Position numbers and translations under genes: made by a program. The notes under the pieces were generated by a model. That model was not told where the DNA came from, did not search any database, and saw only the letters and a list, made by a program, of their open reading frames with translations. Positions 32,400-42,083 of a stretch of 45,731 bases of DNA are shown here, one piece after another. Origin of the DNA: a virus; the IMG/VR virus record IMGVR_UViG_3300049855_000151, positions 1 to 45,731 of that record. The stretch is one strand, 5' to 3'. How positions within the stretch are numbered: the stretch's first letter is position 1; every line of letters begins with the position of its first letter.

Positions 32400-33008
32400 T
32401 TATTCTGGTACTCCTAATAAATAGTTAATTTTAATTTTTGTAGTACCTGAAGATTTAGTTGATGTATAAATACATCTTAAATAAATTCCAACTGGTAGAT
32501 AAGCCCCGGCTTCATCATAATCTTCAAATGTATTATGATTATTTAAGTATGCTTTTTCTATGTATTCTTTTAGCACAACATTATTACCATATCCAATAAC
32601 GTTATCAATATCAATAATTTGAAATTTAACATGATCATTAAAACCGGGAGAATCTGTATATAAAGCTCCACCGTATATAATTTGTTGTACTTCATTTGAT
32701 ACTTGAGTTAGTTGTAAATCTATGGTTACAGTAGATCCAGCGTTTACTTCAACAACATCAGGTGCTTTATATAATGTTAAGGAAATATTGGCTGGTTCAG
32801 TTAAAACTGTAGATTTAATTATTTTATTACAATGAGATTTAAAATTTGTTTCAAAATCAGTACATTCATCTGTATCTTTATTAATATTGCATTCAATTTC
32901 AAATGGACCATTAAATAATTTTAACCAGTAAGATCTATCTAAATCAATAGATTGGACTGAAATATTACTATTAATAAAAGTTTTAAATACATCCCAGTTA
33001 ACTAACAT
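32400..33008 (-). CDS. Hypothetical virion-block protein
   Basis: A 202-residue mostly beta protein (VLTEPANISLTLYKAPDVVE; GSTVTIDLQLTQ; VGIYLRCIYTSTKSSGTTKI) ending in KINYLLGVPE. No motif. It starts three bases after the repeat-rich gene and stops one base before the phospholipase, so the three are probably co-transcribed. Probably structural, but without direct evidence. Confidence 0.5.
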   Translation of the reverse strand: MLVNWDVFKTFINSNISVQSIDLDRSYWLKLFNGPFEIECNINKDTDECTDFETNFKSHCNKIIKSTVLTEPANISLTLYKAPDVVEVNAGSTVTIDLQLTQVSNEVQQIIYGGALYTDSPGFNDHVKFQIIDIDNVIGYGNNVVLKEYIEKAYLNNHNTFEDYDEAGAYLPVGIYLRCIYTSTKSSGTTKIKINYLLGVPE

Positions 33009-33011
33009 ATA

Positions 33012-35084
33012 TTATGCCTCCGTCCATTCTATATTGATACAAGCAATTGGACCTGTAATTGTTGCTCCACCAAAATTTAAAGTAACAAATTCATTAACCC
33101 CACGTAAATATATGGCTTGACCTGGGCGATTACCGAAATCCCATATTGTATAAGTAGGAGCTATTCCAGTATTATAAGCTTCGGCTCGAATAGCACGTAA
33201 TGTCCCTACTGCCGTACCTACTGTGGCAGGATTAGCCGTATAATGTGTTACAACTGCAGTTGCTGCAGCATTATTTGAATCATGTGGGGTAGCGGTATTT
33301 GTAACTGAAGTACCTCCAGTATTAGCGGTTGATCTTTTAATTAACTGGGCACTGATTAATCCACCTGACCCAGCTGTCGTAGTTACAGCAAATTCAACAC
33401 GAGTAATTTTAATAGTTTTTGAAGCACTTCCTTTAATTACAAATACGTCAGTAGCTGCTGCTGCAGGAACAAATGCAACAGCTGAAGCTGAATAAGTAGC
33501 TGCTGGATTATCTACAGATACAGCATTAACTGTTCCTATATTATTAGTGCCACTAGGTAAAGGACTATTAGGAGATAAAGCAACTACTACTGCTGGATCA
33601 GTAGCAACTGCTGCAGTTGAAGCTGGAACTACTGCAGTAGTATCAATGCCGTCTGTTAGTTTAATAGGCCAGGCATTAACTATAGTATTAGCTGTTCCTT
33701 GATTAACTGTTCCGGCACTAGAGCCAGAAAAATCTACTCGTAAACTTCCACTTGTAGTTAAAGATAAAGGAGAAGTTTGACCAGTTGTATAGCTTGGAGC
33801 AGCAGTTGTAACAGCAGCTAAACCTAAATTACCTTTCTGTCCACTAGTAGTAGATCCTTGAGCTAGGTTAAGATTATCTACATCAGTTTTAATACTAGCT
33901 AAATTACCTCCAGATTCTAAAGCTAATAATGATGTATTAAGATTTGTACCTGCGTTAGCTGTTACCGTACCTGAAATTGGTAAAGGATTTGTTAGTTTAG
34001 AATCTATAGAAGCAAGTGAAGCATTACCAGTTGTTTGTAGAGCAGCAGTAGAAGCACCACTAGGAAGAGGTAAAGAAGCTGCGCTAATCGGCTGAGTTAC
34101 ACCACTTCCATCGACTAATAATCTAGTTGAAGTTACAGTTAAATTACTCGGAACTTTAGTATTTAAAGCAGAAAGAGTTACTTCAGTAGATACCCCAGCA
34201 ATAGTTCCAAGGTTAGCTGTAACAGTACCTGAAATAGGTACAGGAGTTGCACGTAATTCAGTATTAGTTAATGGACCAGTTACAGATAAGGGAGCAGTAA
34301 GCTTGGAGTCAATGCTAACAAGTGATGCATTTCCTGAAGTTTGTAATGCTAAAGTGGATGCGCCCGTAGGTAAAGGTAAAGTAGATGCACTAATAGGTTG
34401 AGTTACACCGCTACCATCTACGATTAATGGTGCAGTAAGTTTAGCATCAATAGAAGCTAAAGATATATTACCAACATCCTGCTTAGCTTCTGTTGCTACT
34501 CCAGTAATACTAACAGTTCCAGATACAGGAACAGGGGAAGCCCTAAGCTGTACATCAGTAAGAGGACCAGTTACAGAAAGAGGACTAGTTAACTTACTAT
34601 CAATACTAACTAATGATGCATTACCTGTAATTTGTAATGCGGAAGTAGAAGCACCTGTAGGTAGAACACTTGATGTAATAGTAGTATTACTTGTATCAAC
34701 AACAGTAATTTTACCATTAATTAAAGCTAAAGTTGTTTCTGTTGCTGCTCCAGTGGGTAGTGCAGAAGAAAGTACATCAACTTGTAATTCACCGGCAGCA
34801 TCAACTTTAACTTTTTGATTTAATAATCCATCAAAGCCATAAATTAATACACTACTAGAAGATGGACTTAAAGTAGTTACAACATTAATAGATCCATCAG
34901 GATTAATTTCAAGAACGTCAGTACCATCACTAACTTTAATAGAGTCAGTAGAAGCATCAATAGCAACTTCCATAGCTCCCGCAGTAATAGTAGCCTGAGT
35001 ATTAACTCTTAATGCATTTTCTGTCGTATCATAAACTGATTGTATAACTTGATTAGCGTCTAATGGCCAGTTTCCAATGGGCAT
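33012..35084 (-). CDS. Repeat-rich structural (decoration or fibre-like) protein
   Basis: A 690-residue Ser/Thr/Ala/Val-rich protein. The core carries at least four imperfect repeats around NASLVSIDSKLTxPL (x varies) followed by PLTDVQLRASPVPVSGTV-like segments. The last 140 residues form a separate beta domain (SASKTIKITRVEFAV; STANTGGTSVTNTATPHDS; IYLRGVNEFVTLNFGG; ending CINIEWTEA), a domain I have seen in uncharacterised virion-block proteins of other phages. Likely an outer-capsid or tail-side protein. AAGGATACT precedes ATG 35084. Confidence 0.6.
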   Translation of the reverse strand: MPIGNWPLDANQVIQSVYDTTENALRVNTQATITAGAMEVAIDASTDSIKVSDGTDVLEINPDGSINVVTTLSPSSSSVLIYGFDGLLNQKVKVDAAGELQVDVLSSALPTGAATETTLALINGKITVVDTSNTTITSSVLPTGASTSALQITGNASLVSIDSKLTSPLSVTGPLTDVQLRASPVPVSGTVSITGVATEAKQDVGNISLASIDAKLTAPLIVDGSGVTQPISASTLPLPTGASTLALQTSGNASLVSIDSKLTAPLSVTGPLTNTELRATPVPISGTVTANLGTIAGVSTEVTLSALNTKVPSNLTVTSTRLLVDGSGVTQPISAASLPLPSGASTAALQTTGNASLASIDSKLTNPLPISGTVTANAGTNLNTSLLALESGGNLASIKTDVDNLNLAQGSTTSGQKGNLGLAAVTTAAPSYTTGQTSPLSLTTSGSLRVDFSGSSAGTVNQGTANTIVNAWPIKLTDGIDTTAVVPASTAAVATDPAVVVALSPNSPLPSGTNNIGTVNAVSVDNPAATYSASAVAFVPAAAATDVFVIKGSASKTIKITRVEFAVTTTAGSGGLISAQLIKRSTANTGGTSVTNTATPHDSNNAAATAVVTHYTANPATVGTAVGTLRAIRAEAYNTGIAPTYTIWDFGNRPGQAIYLRGVNEFVTLNFGGATITGPIACINIEWTEA

Positions 35085-35091
35085 AGTATCC

Positions 35092-35232
35092 TTATTTCAT
35101 CCATTCTTTTAGTCGTTTAAAACTACCTTTTTTCTTTACACGTTTTTTCTTTTCATTATCAGCTTCTTTATACTGATCGACACTCTTATTCTTAAATAAA
35201 CCTTGTAAACTTGTATATGTATTAGCAGTCAT
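35092..35232 (-). CDS. 46-residue basic protein
   Basis: ATG 35232 follows the stop of the upstream gene by one base, with GAGGTGAAGAAT before it. The product is very lysine-rich (DNEKKKRVKKKGSFKRLKEW). It could bind nucleic acid or neutralise DNA in the head. No family. Confidence 0.5.
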   Translation of the reverse strand: MTANTYTSLQGLFKNKSVDQYKEADNEKKKRVKKKGSFKRLKEWMK

Positions 35233-35233
35233 A

Positions 35234-36415
35234 TTATTCTTCACCTCCACCATACTCACGTGCAAAAGCATTTCTTCCTTCTTGATCAGTTAATCTTTCT
35301 TGTTCTATTTTAATTTTTATAGCTTTTATTGCTTCTTCTCTTGACATAGGACTTCTAGGATCATCTAATAAAAATTTTTCACTATCTGATAGAGGGCGAG
35401 GAAAATCTTGATTTCTACGATTTTGTTGATTTCTCATATGATCTATTATACCTTCAACATTTTGAATATCATCTTGATGTTTAGATCTATATCTAATATC
35501 AGGTCGAATAATATGATTTAATAGTTCAACTTCATCTTTTGACTGTTCACTAAGATTTTTATATCTTTCTAAAATCTTTTTATTTTGTTCTCTAGCATTA
35601 ACTTTAAAAGGAAACTCATATCGTTGTTCTACTCCATAAGGTCCACCAAAATTATGTTCAAAGGGTTGACCAAAATGATTCCAAAAAGATCGTTTAATCT
35701 GATCAGACGTAGCACCAGTAGGATCACTACGAAGAGTACCGTAATTTTTAGCTAACTGCGTATAAGCTTGCGCGGCTAAGGCATTACCTTTTAAGTTTTC
35801 AGGTAATCCTTTTAAAAATCCAACAGAAGGAACTCCTTCAAAGTCTTTTTGTATATTAACCCAATTCTCAACTTTACCTTGTGGATGTTCTAATGACCAA
35901 GCTTGATCGTGTGCATTAGAATAAGGATCTTTTACTAGTTTAGCTCCTTCATCAGCTAAAGGAATTTCACTAGGAAGATCTTTATTATGAGTAATAAACT
36001 TAGCAGAATTATCCATTAATTCTTTTTCTTCACGTAAAGATAAATTACGCTGAAGCTTTTCTTTTCTCCATACATTATCTCGTGCATACTTAATAGCTTT
36101 CTGTCCAGCCTCAGTATTTCTAAAATTAGGATCGGTAATAGCAGTTAGTAACCATTCAGGTAAAGCCGCTTCTTCAGTTTTAGTCTTAGTAGTTTTACCT
36201 AACTTCTCTGGATAATAGTCGGCAGCTGCACGTAATACGCCAGCAAGCATACCAGGTACTCCGGTCACAGTATCTGTAAGAAATCGAGGTACTACCGCTT
36301 CAATAGGCTTAGCGGGTCCAGCAATCTCACGAGGAGCATCATACTTCTGTTCTTCAATAGGTACATCTACCCCTTGAGTTAATTCTGGGAATAGTCTTTT
36401 AAATTTATTAGCCAT
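35234..36415 (-). CDS. Hypothetical virion-block protein
   Basis: A 393-residue hydrophilic protein rich in charged residues and Asn/Gln, with a Pro-containing N-terminus (FPELTQGVDVPIEEQKYDAP) and helical C-terminal half (KILERYKNLSEQSKDEVELL; EEAIKAIKIKIEQERL). No membrane segment or catalytic motif was found. Position near the portal suggests a virion or assembly component. Overlaps the small upstream gene by one base. Confidence 0.5.
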   Translation of the reverse strand: MANKFKRLFPELTQGVDVPIEEQKYDAPREIAGPAKPIEAVVPRFLTDTVTGVPGMLAGVLRAAADYYPEKLGKTTKTKTEEAALPEWLLTAITDPNFRNTEAGQKAIKYARDNVWRKEKLQRNLSLREEKELMDNSAKFITHNKDLPSEIPLADEGAKLVKDPYSNAHDQAWSLEHPQGKVENWVNIQKDFEGVPSVGFLKGLPENLKGNALAAQAYTQLAKNYGTLRSDPTGATSDQIKRSFWNHFGQPFEHNFGGPYGVEQRYEFPFKVNAREQNKKILERYKNLSEQSKDEVELLNHIIRPDIRYRSKHQDDIQNVEGIIDHMRNQQNRRNQDFPRPLSDSEKFLLDDPRSPMSREEAIKAIKIKIEQERLTDQEGRNAFAREYGGGEE

Positions 36416-36564
36416 TATTTTAAGTAACCACTAGATTTTAAATGTTTGAACATTTCAATTTGTGCGAGGCGCTTCCTAGCTTCCGCCTTAGTCTTATATC
36501 CAGAACCAAGGTTTTTACCTTTTTCAGAAACAACTTTATAGCCTGAACCATCTGGACGGATCAT
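36415..36564 (-). CDS. 49-residue hypothetical protein
   Basis: ATG 36564 overlaps the last base of the upstream stop. Residues 12-45 read EKGKNLGSGYKTKAEARKRL then AQIEMFKHLK, a hairpin-plus-helix pattern (Lys-Gly, short beta turn, then A..RL.qi..FK) I associate with tiny uncharacterised phage proteins. Unknown function. Confidence 0.55.
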   Translation of the reverse strand: MIRPDGSGYKVVSEKGKNLGSGYKTKAEARKRLAQIEMFKHLKSSGYLK

Positions 36565-36800
36565 TAGAGTTGTTTCCCTCTACCAACAACTAGTCCAGTA
36601 CTTTTATTCGGGTCAGACCTAAATTTTTGTTGTTGGTTTAATTTTTCCTGAATAAACTTTTTTAAAGCTTCTTCCTGTAAACTTTTATCTACCTCTAATC
36701 CTGGCTCCATTTGAGGGACTTGCTGCATTTCTTGCATTGCTTCGACATCCTCAGGTCTTGCACCCATACCAAATAATTCATTTAATAGCTTCCAATTCAT
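36564..36800 (-). CDS. Small hypothetical protein
   Basis: A 78-residue Met/Gln/Glu-rich, helical protein (ARPEDVEAMQEMQQVPQMEP) with a basic end (VVGRGKQL). It starts directly after the serine protease stop. No motif. Might be a small assembly factor. Confidence 0.5.
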   Translation of the reverse strand: MNWKLLNELFGMGARPEDVEAMQEMQQVPQMEPGLEVDKSLQEEALKKFIQEKLNQQQKFRSDPNKSTGLVVGRGKQL

Positions 36801-36801
36801 A

Positions 36802-37560
36802 TTAATAACCTTTAAGAAATTCTTGTAAAGTTTCTAGAGGAATAAAGAAACCATATTGAGTCTCACCATTACCAGCAAATAATACTCCTACTACCTCACC
36901 ATATTCATTAAGTAAAGGAGATCCACTATTCCCTCCGAATGCGCGGATATTACTAAGATTAGATTTATAATTAACCATACATACATCTAATTCAAAAAAT
37001 ATAAAATCCATTTTACTAATAGACATATAAGGTTTATCACATTCAGGTTTAGATATATCACGAATAACATGATGAATTAAAGGAACATTATCGGTATCAA
37101 AGATCTCACCTTCTTCATGTACCCATTTAAATAGTTTAGGATTACCAAATAAATGATACTTAGTATATTTCTCCATATGAGTAGCAACCGTTAAACCTTT
37201 AGTTTGATCAGTAGTTTCTAATAGGCAAAGATCTTTACTTTCATCTCCAATAATAGGTTTAAATTCTGTAACCTTACCATTATGATGTCTAATCACTAAC
37301 GACATTCGTTTACCTGCTTCACATACATGATTATTAGTAATAAGATAAGTTTTACCAGAAGGAGCTTTTACATAAAATCCGGTCCCCCCACCACTAATAG
37401 GATCATCTGTAATCATAACAACATTTTGATTAGCAAGTAATCGTAAATTAGGTTTAAGCTTAACCGTAAAAGAATGAACAACACTAGCAATACTAAGTAA
37501 TCCTACTAATAATAACATTCCCTTCTTTACTCTACTTTTCTTGATTTTCTTATTCTTCAT
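36802..37560 (-). CDS. Trypsin-like serine protease with N-terminal signal/anchor
   Basis: A 252-residue protein with the chymotrypsin-fold triad visible: His78 in ITNNHVC, Asp110 in SKDLCLLET and Ser212 in GNSGSP. Residues 1-13 are strongly basic and 14-30 hydrophobic (GMLLLVGLLSIASVVHS), a signal peptide or anchor, so it should act outside the cytoplasm or be tethered to the membrane. Start set at ATG 37560, which has GGAGATGGTA upstream; two other ATGs (37572, 37566) are in frame. It lies between the portal-side lysozyme gene and virion genes. A prohead maturation protease would not normally carry a signal. Confidence 0.85.
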   Translation of the reverse strand: MKNKKIKKSRVKKGMLLLVGLLSIASVVHSFTVKLKPNLRLLANQNVVMITDDPISGGGTGFYVKAPSGKTYLITNNHVCEAGKRMSLVIRHHNGKVTEFKPIIGDESKDLCLLETTDQTKGLTVATHMEKYTKYHLFGNPKLFKWVHEEGEIFDTDNVPLIHHVIRDISKPECDKPYMSISKMDFIFFELDVCMVNYKSNLSNIRAFGGNSGSPLLNEYGEVVGVLFAGNGETQYGFFIPLETLQEFLKGY

Positions 37561-38236
37561 TACCATCTCCATAATACTGAGTTAGATATTGTTTAAGTTG
37601 TGACCATAAACCAGTATCTAATTCTTCTTGTGCGGCTTGGTCCATAAGTTTTTCTACTGTAGGCCGCTGAGACATAACTCCTAATAAACTAGGACCTGTG
37701 TGTGACACAGATTCTTGTTGTAATGTGGGCACATCACTTTGAACTGATTTTAATTTATCCCATCTTTTAAGATACGTTCTAGAATCTTTTCCTCTCTGAC
37801 CTTTCTCTCTTAAAAACTTTTTTAGTAATTCAGGTGACGCATTGGACCCTGCATGCCAGGCGACAGCACCTAAAGCCTCATTACCCTGCATTTGATTTTC
37901 TATTTTATTCTGCAAAGCTTTAGCTACTTGATCTTCAACCATTGGATTAGATTTTAAATATTGTTTTAAAGCATCTTGTTTAGCAAGACTAACTTCAGGA
38001 TTCCCCACATTAGTAAAATCTGTATATTGTTTAAGCTCATTAAAATCAGGATTAGGATTTTCTTTGACTATATCACTTACAGTTAATGGCATTAATCCAT
38101 AACGACCCATAGCAGTAGTTCCTAAATGCATAGACTTAGGATCAGCTGGTTCATGCTCCATAAACTTACCACCAGAAGTTTCTAGCTGCATAATCTTATC
38201 AAGAAAGTTTTGTGAGAATTTTTTCTTAGGGTCCAT
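37550..38236 (-). CDS. Virion-associated lysozyme-like (transglycosylase fold) protein
   Basis: A 228-residue protein. The N-terminal 130 residues read like an SLT/lysozyme domain: catalytic Glu19 in MQLETSGG, TTAMGRYGLMPLT, and GAVAWHAGSN. The remaining part is Gln/Glu-rich. It starts four bases after the portal gene, so it is probably in the capsid/tail and digests peptidoglycan during DNA entry rather than at lysis (the lysis enzyme is at 42692). It overlaps the protease gene by up to 11 bases. Confidence 0.65.
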   Translation of the reverse strand: MDPKKKFSQNFLDKIMQLETSGGKFMEHEPADPKSMHLGTTAMGRYGLMPLTVSDIVKENPNPDFNELKQYTDFTNVGNPEVSLAKQDALKQYLKSNPMVEDQVAKALQNKIENQMQGNEALGAVAWHAGSNASPELLKKFLREKGQRGKDSRTYLKRWDKLKSVQSDVPTLQQESVSHTGPSLLGVMSQRPTVEKLMDQAAQEELDTGLWSQLKQYLTQYYGDGNEE

Positions 38237-38239
38237 AAA

Positions 38240-40234
38240 TTATTGTCCGGGAACTACTGGTTGATTTTCAAATGGAGGAGGCGGACTCGGTAGTTGAGCC
38301 GGTTTTACTTTACTAGCTGTTTGCATAGCTAATGCATTTGCATTTTCTCCAGTAGGAGGAATTTGTAGTTCTCCTACTCCACCACCAGTCGGCATTGGTA
38401 CATCAGGAGGCATAGGTGCAGGTGGCTGTAAAGGTTGCTGATTAAGTAACATTAATAAGTCTGGATCAGTGCTACGTAAAAAGTCAATATGTTCTTGAAT
38501 ATGCATTAAAATTTGATCACGTACAGTAATATCTTCACGTAAATCTGGATCAGATAAAATACCTGAGTGTTCTTCAATGTGCATTTTATGCTGATCAGTG
38601 ACGATTGCACGAATAGTTTGACCTGCCATCATCTTTTCGTTTTCTTTACGCATTAACATGATCTGTTTTAATTCACCTTCATATGCGCCTTCCAATTTAC
38701 CAGTATTAATAATTTGTAAATATTGTTCTGGATTCTTTAGAAGTTTCATTTGTAATAATTGTTCAGCCATTTGAACACGACCAGCAGTCGTCTTAGCTAA
38801 TTGATTACCACTTTCAACAATCACACGATTAATAGAATTAATATCTTCGCCAGTAAATTCTTTTAAATATGTTTGATTATTCTTACCTACAATAGAAATC
38901 ACACGTGGAGCAGTAGCAAAGTCTTTAAGAATTTGAATAATAGATGTACCAACGCTTTCAATAAGCTTAACATAGCTAGATTGTAAGCCGGACATAAATT
39001 GTAGTGCATTAGATTGGAGTAAGGCTAGAGCTGTACCAGAAGAAATACTTTTTTCTGGATTACCTCGAATAACGCTATTCATAGCAGATAAGGTTTCTAA
39101 ATCTTTATTTAGAATTTCAATCATCTTATATAAATCTACAGGATTTTGTGTAAGTTGTAGAACTTTAGGCTCTTCTTGTCCTTCAACCACATTCATACCA
39201 CCGGATAATGAATTAATAACAAGATCAGATCCAGTTTTAACGAAGAGGTTAGTAACACCATGTGCATTAACGTTCGTCATCATTACTGAATAGAGAGAAT
39301 TAAGAGCTTCTTGAATAGGGTATAGATCAAACATGGGAGTGTACCCATACGGAGTTCCTAAAATCTCAGCAGGAACAATACGATAAATAGGAAGTGAGCG
39401 ATAAGGCATCTTCCCATCAAGTAAAATCAAATCAGTATCAAGGAATAGTAAATATCTTCCATCGGGCATGGACTCTGTACGTTTATGAAAGAGTTCATAT
39501 ACAGGAATATCATCAGTTTGATCATTACTATATAAAGATAAGCTATAAACTTTATCTAATTGATTTTTTGTAGGTAAGCTTTCAATTTTATCTTTAAGTT
39601 CTGGGTATTTTGCACAAAGATTGAACTTATTCTGCCAAGTTCTAGTTAAATACCACTCATGCGTCCAAGAATCCTTAGTTCCATCAAAAACTACATCAAG
39701 TGGGCTAAGATTACTGAATTCTAGCTCGCCTTGGTAGATAGTTTCCTTAGTTTCTTCAAAATAGTCTACCATTTCACCAGCAGTCGCATTCCATTCAAGC
39801 TTTACGTACCCAGCTCCCATGACAATTGCCATTTCTACAGCACGTTCGATATTATCTTCAAGATGTTTCTCACGCATGTAGTACTCTAGTACACCATTCG
39901 CAATAATACTTTGAGACATTGACTTATAATCGGTATTAATTGAACGAGCGTCCATAGAAGGACGAGTAGATGTGATTAATTGGATAAGATGGCGGGCAAT
40001 ATTACGAAAATGATTGACTGGTAGAAGAACAATTTCACCTTGTTCACCAGTAAATTGAACTTTATGTGATTGACTGAAGCCTGAATTAAAAATTCCATGA
40101 TAAAACTCCCAACAACGTCGGAGTTTCTCAATATAAAAGTTCGCACTAAGTACATTATAAAATGACTTTGCACGATTTAATAAAACACTAGCAACTTCTT
40201 TAGGTTCTTTAGCGGCCCAATACTGTTGTGACAT
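38240..40234 (-). CDS. Portal protein
   Basis: A 664-residue protein immediately downstream of the large terminase, the standard portal place. Features: RAKSFYNVLSANFYIEKLRR at the N-terminus, SLYSVMMTNVNAHGVTN and the helical wing, the LNKDLETLSAMNSVIRGNPE segment and GTALALLQSNALQF, which are typical of podovirus portals of the larger type. The C-terminus is Pro/Gln-rich and probably extends into the capsid. Forms the dodecameric DNA channel. AAGGAAGAG lies before ATG 40234. Confidence 0.88.
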   Translation of the reverse strand: MSQQYWAAKEPKEVASVLLNRAKSFYNVLSANFYIEKLRRCWEFYHGIFNSGFSQSHKVQFTGEQGEIVLLPVNHFRNIARHLIQLITSTRPSMDARSINTDYKSMSQSIIANGVLEYYMREKHLEDNIERAVEMAIVMGAGYVKLEWNATAGEMVDYFEETKETIYQGELEFSNLSPLDVVFDGTKDSWTHEWYLTRTWQNKFNLCAKYPELKDKIESLPTKNQLDKVYSLSLYSNDQTDDIPVYELFHKRTESMPDGRYLLFLDTDLILLDGKMPYRSLPIYRIVPAEILGTPYGYTPMFDLYPIQEALNSLYSVMMTNVNAHGVTNLFVKTGSDLVINSLSGGMNVVEGQEEPKVLQLTQNPVDLYKMIEILNKDLETLSAMNSVIRGNPEKSISSGTALALLQSNALQFMSGLQSSYVKLIESVGTSIIQILKDFATAPRVISIVGKNNQTYLKEFTGEDINSINRVIVESGNQLAKTTAGRVQMAEQLLQMKLLKNPEQYLQIINTGKLEGAYEGELKQIMLMRKENEKMMAGQTIRAIVTDQHKMHIEEHSGILSDPDLREDITVRDQILMHIQEHIDFLRSTDPDLLMLLNQQPLQPPAPMPPDVPMPTGGGVGELQIPPTGENANALAMQTASKVKPAQLPSPPPPFENQPVVPGQ

Positions 40235-40237
40235 AAA

Positions 40238-41686
40238 TTATCTCTTCCTTAAGTTGTTAAGATTAAAGATTTTTCGGTATACTTCAAAGTTACTACCTCG
40301 GAAGCGGGGATTAACCATAACATCACCCTGCGGAAAATCAAAGTTACTAGGATACGGATTTCTACTATATACAATTGACTTAATAAAATATATTAATGCA
40401 TCGACTCCATCATAATGACCATCATCTGCACTTCGTGCAAAATCAGTTTTACTTCTAGAGTTAGTCCAACGTACATTTTCTAAATGTCGAACAAGATTAG
40501 CACACCTAGGATGGATAATAATACGTTTAGCTTGTAATAAAACTCGAAGATCGTGAATAGCACCTATCTTATCGGTTTTATTGGGATTCATGAAGTTAAT
40601 TCGACCATCCGATAGTGTATAGATTTCTTTAGTTACTATCGGATTGATGTCACTAACCCTAACATAAGGCTTAATTGGGTCTAACGTATATGGATCTTTC
40701 CATAAAGCTAATTCTTTATCTAGAATATTATTCATTAAAGTCTTAATATTATTATCCTTCTTACGCATATCCATCACTAACTCATCTTCTATAATAATTT
40801 TATTAGCTCTAAAATCAAAATACCCAAAAACTACGAACGTTAAATCTTTTCCGCCTAAATCCATAGAGACATAACAATCTCGATGGGGAGGAGTAGGCCA
40901 TTCTTTAACAAGTTCTTTAGCTAATTCTTCAGTAAATTCAGGAAGTACTGAAGTTTCTGTATTTTTAATTAGCATACAGAGATACTCACGTTTAAATCGT
41001 TCACTATCCCTACCACCCATCTCTCGTTCAAAGCGTGCAATCTTTTCTGGGGTCATTAAAGGATTTTCATCAATAGTTTTAACAGTTAAATAGTTATGAT
41101 ACTTAGCTTGATCAATAAAATTAATAAGATCGTGATCATAATTTTCAGGTGGAGTAGAAGCTAATACAATTTTACCGCCTGTATGAGTCGTAGTAGGAAG
41201 TAACACATCCTTAACAATATTATTTAGCTCATTGCAAAAGCCTGCTTCATCTACGAATACAGCAACAGATTTCTGACCACGTAATTTTTCAAAGTGACCT
41301 GAATCACTACCCGCTAATTGGATTTGACTTCCATTAGGAAATTCATATAGATACTGTGCTTTTAAGAATTCAGGTTTTAAATCTGCCGGGCAGTCACTAA
41401 GCACTTCCTGAAAGATTTTATCATAAATATTTTTAGCATGTACTTTAGTATCAGTAAGAATTTTAATAATAGAATGAGGTTTTCTTAGTGCATGTTCTAT
41501 AGCTAGAATACTAATAAGAGTAGATTTACCGGATTGACGACTTAGCAACCATACAAGAGTACTATTAGGTTCTGCATTATAATAGATATTGTACATTTCT
41601 TTCTGTACAGCATGACATTTCCATAATAGATTACCGCGTCTATATAATTCGTTAATTACTTGTTGTTTTTGTAATTGATTAGCCAT
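40238..41686 (-). CDS. terL: Terminase large subunit
   Basis: A 482-residue packaging motor. ATPase: Walker A SRQSGKST (residues 49-56), Walker B VAVFVDEAG (141-149), coupling motif LASTPP (175-180). Nuclease: first acidic Asp276 in YVSMDLGGKD, a later IIEDELVMDM, and DGHYDGVDALIYF near 440. All key residues are present. It couples ATP hydrolysis to filling the head through the portal and cuts concatemers. Starts with an eight-base overlap with the putative small subunit. Confidence 0.95.
   Translation of the reverse strand: MANQLQKQQVINELYRRGNLLWKCHAVQKEMYNIYYNAEPNSTLVWLLSRQSGKSTLISILAIEHALRKPHSIIKILTDTKVHAKNIYDKIFQEVLSDCPADLKPEFLKAQYLYEFPNGSQIQLAGSDSGHFEKLRGQKSVAVFVDEAGFCNELNNIVKDVLLPTTTHTGGKIVLASTPPENYDHDLINFIDQAKYHNYLTVKTIDENPLMTPEKIARFEREMGGRDSERFKREYLCMLIKNTETSVLPEFTEELAKELVKEWPTPPHRDCYVSMDLGGKDLTFVVFGYFDFRANKIIIEDELVMDMRKKDNNIKTLMNNILDKELALWKDPYTLDPIKPYVRVSDINPIVTKEIYTLSDGRINFMNPNKTDKIGAIHDLRVLLQAKRIIIHPRCANLVRHLENVRWTNSRSKTDFARSADDGHYDGVDALIYFIKSIVYSRNPYPSNFDFPQGDVMVNPRFRGSNFEVYRKIFNLNNLRKR
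40244..40262 (-). promoter_or_regulatory. TTAACAACTT element at terminase/portal junction
   Basis: On the - strand CTTAACAACTTAAGGAAGAG, overlapping the last codons of the terminase (LNNLRKR) and the portal Shine-Dalgarno. The core is exact, but the downstream part does not match the other copies well, so this one could be chance coding use. Confidence 0.35.
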
Positions 41687-42083
41687 CAGTTTTTATAACT
41701 TTAAGATCTACAATCTTTAATAATTCAGCATCACTTAACTTACTTTCAGGGGCTGCTACTTTATTTTTAATACTATGAAGAATTTTAGTAAATGTTTCTA
41801 CTCGTTTAGTATCGTCTAGAGTAAACTCTTCACCATTAAGAGCTTTCTTTTTAAGAATATCTAATTGAATCTTACAGATAATCTCTTCATCGCTAGCATC
41901 TAACTTAATAAGTTTACTTTCTGTATGTGATTCTGGATGCTTACTTTTAATATCTCGTAATTCTTCTTCAAGCCGTTGATTTTTTTTATTGAGTTCAATT
42001 AAAGTAGTAAACTGAGCTTTAGCATAAGCCTTAAGTTTATCTAAATCATCTAGTTGATCAATTATGTTTGTTAGATTACTCAT
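41679..42083 (-). CDS. Putative terminase small subunit
   Basis: A 134-residue protein directly upstream of and overlapping terL. The first 55 residues are helical with coiled-coil character (KKNQRLEEELRDIKSK); the second part DEEIICKIQLDILKKKALNG and LDDTKRVETFTKILHSIKNK has the pattern I associate with small terminases of several phage groups. Start taken at ATG 42083; a frame extension to TTG 42092 is less likely. Assignment rests mainly on position. Confidence 0.55.
   Translation of the reverse strand: MSNLTNIIDQLDDLDKLKAYAKAQFTTLIELNKKNQRLEEELRDIKSKHPESHTESKLIKLDASDEEIICKIQLDILKKKALNGEEFTLDDTKRVETFTKILHSIKNKVAAPESKLSDAELLKIVDLKVIKTDG

Noticed and set aside
36802-37560. Prohead maturation protease
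   Set aside because: The fold is chymotrypsin-like with a signal/anchor, not the herpes-like or ClpP-like proteases usual for prohead maturation; kept only as an alternative.
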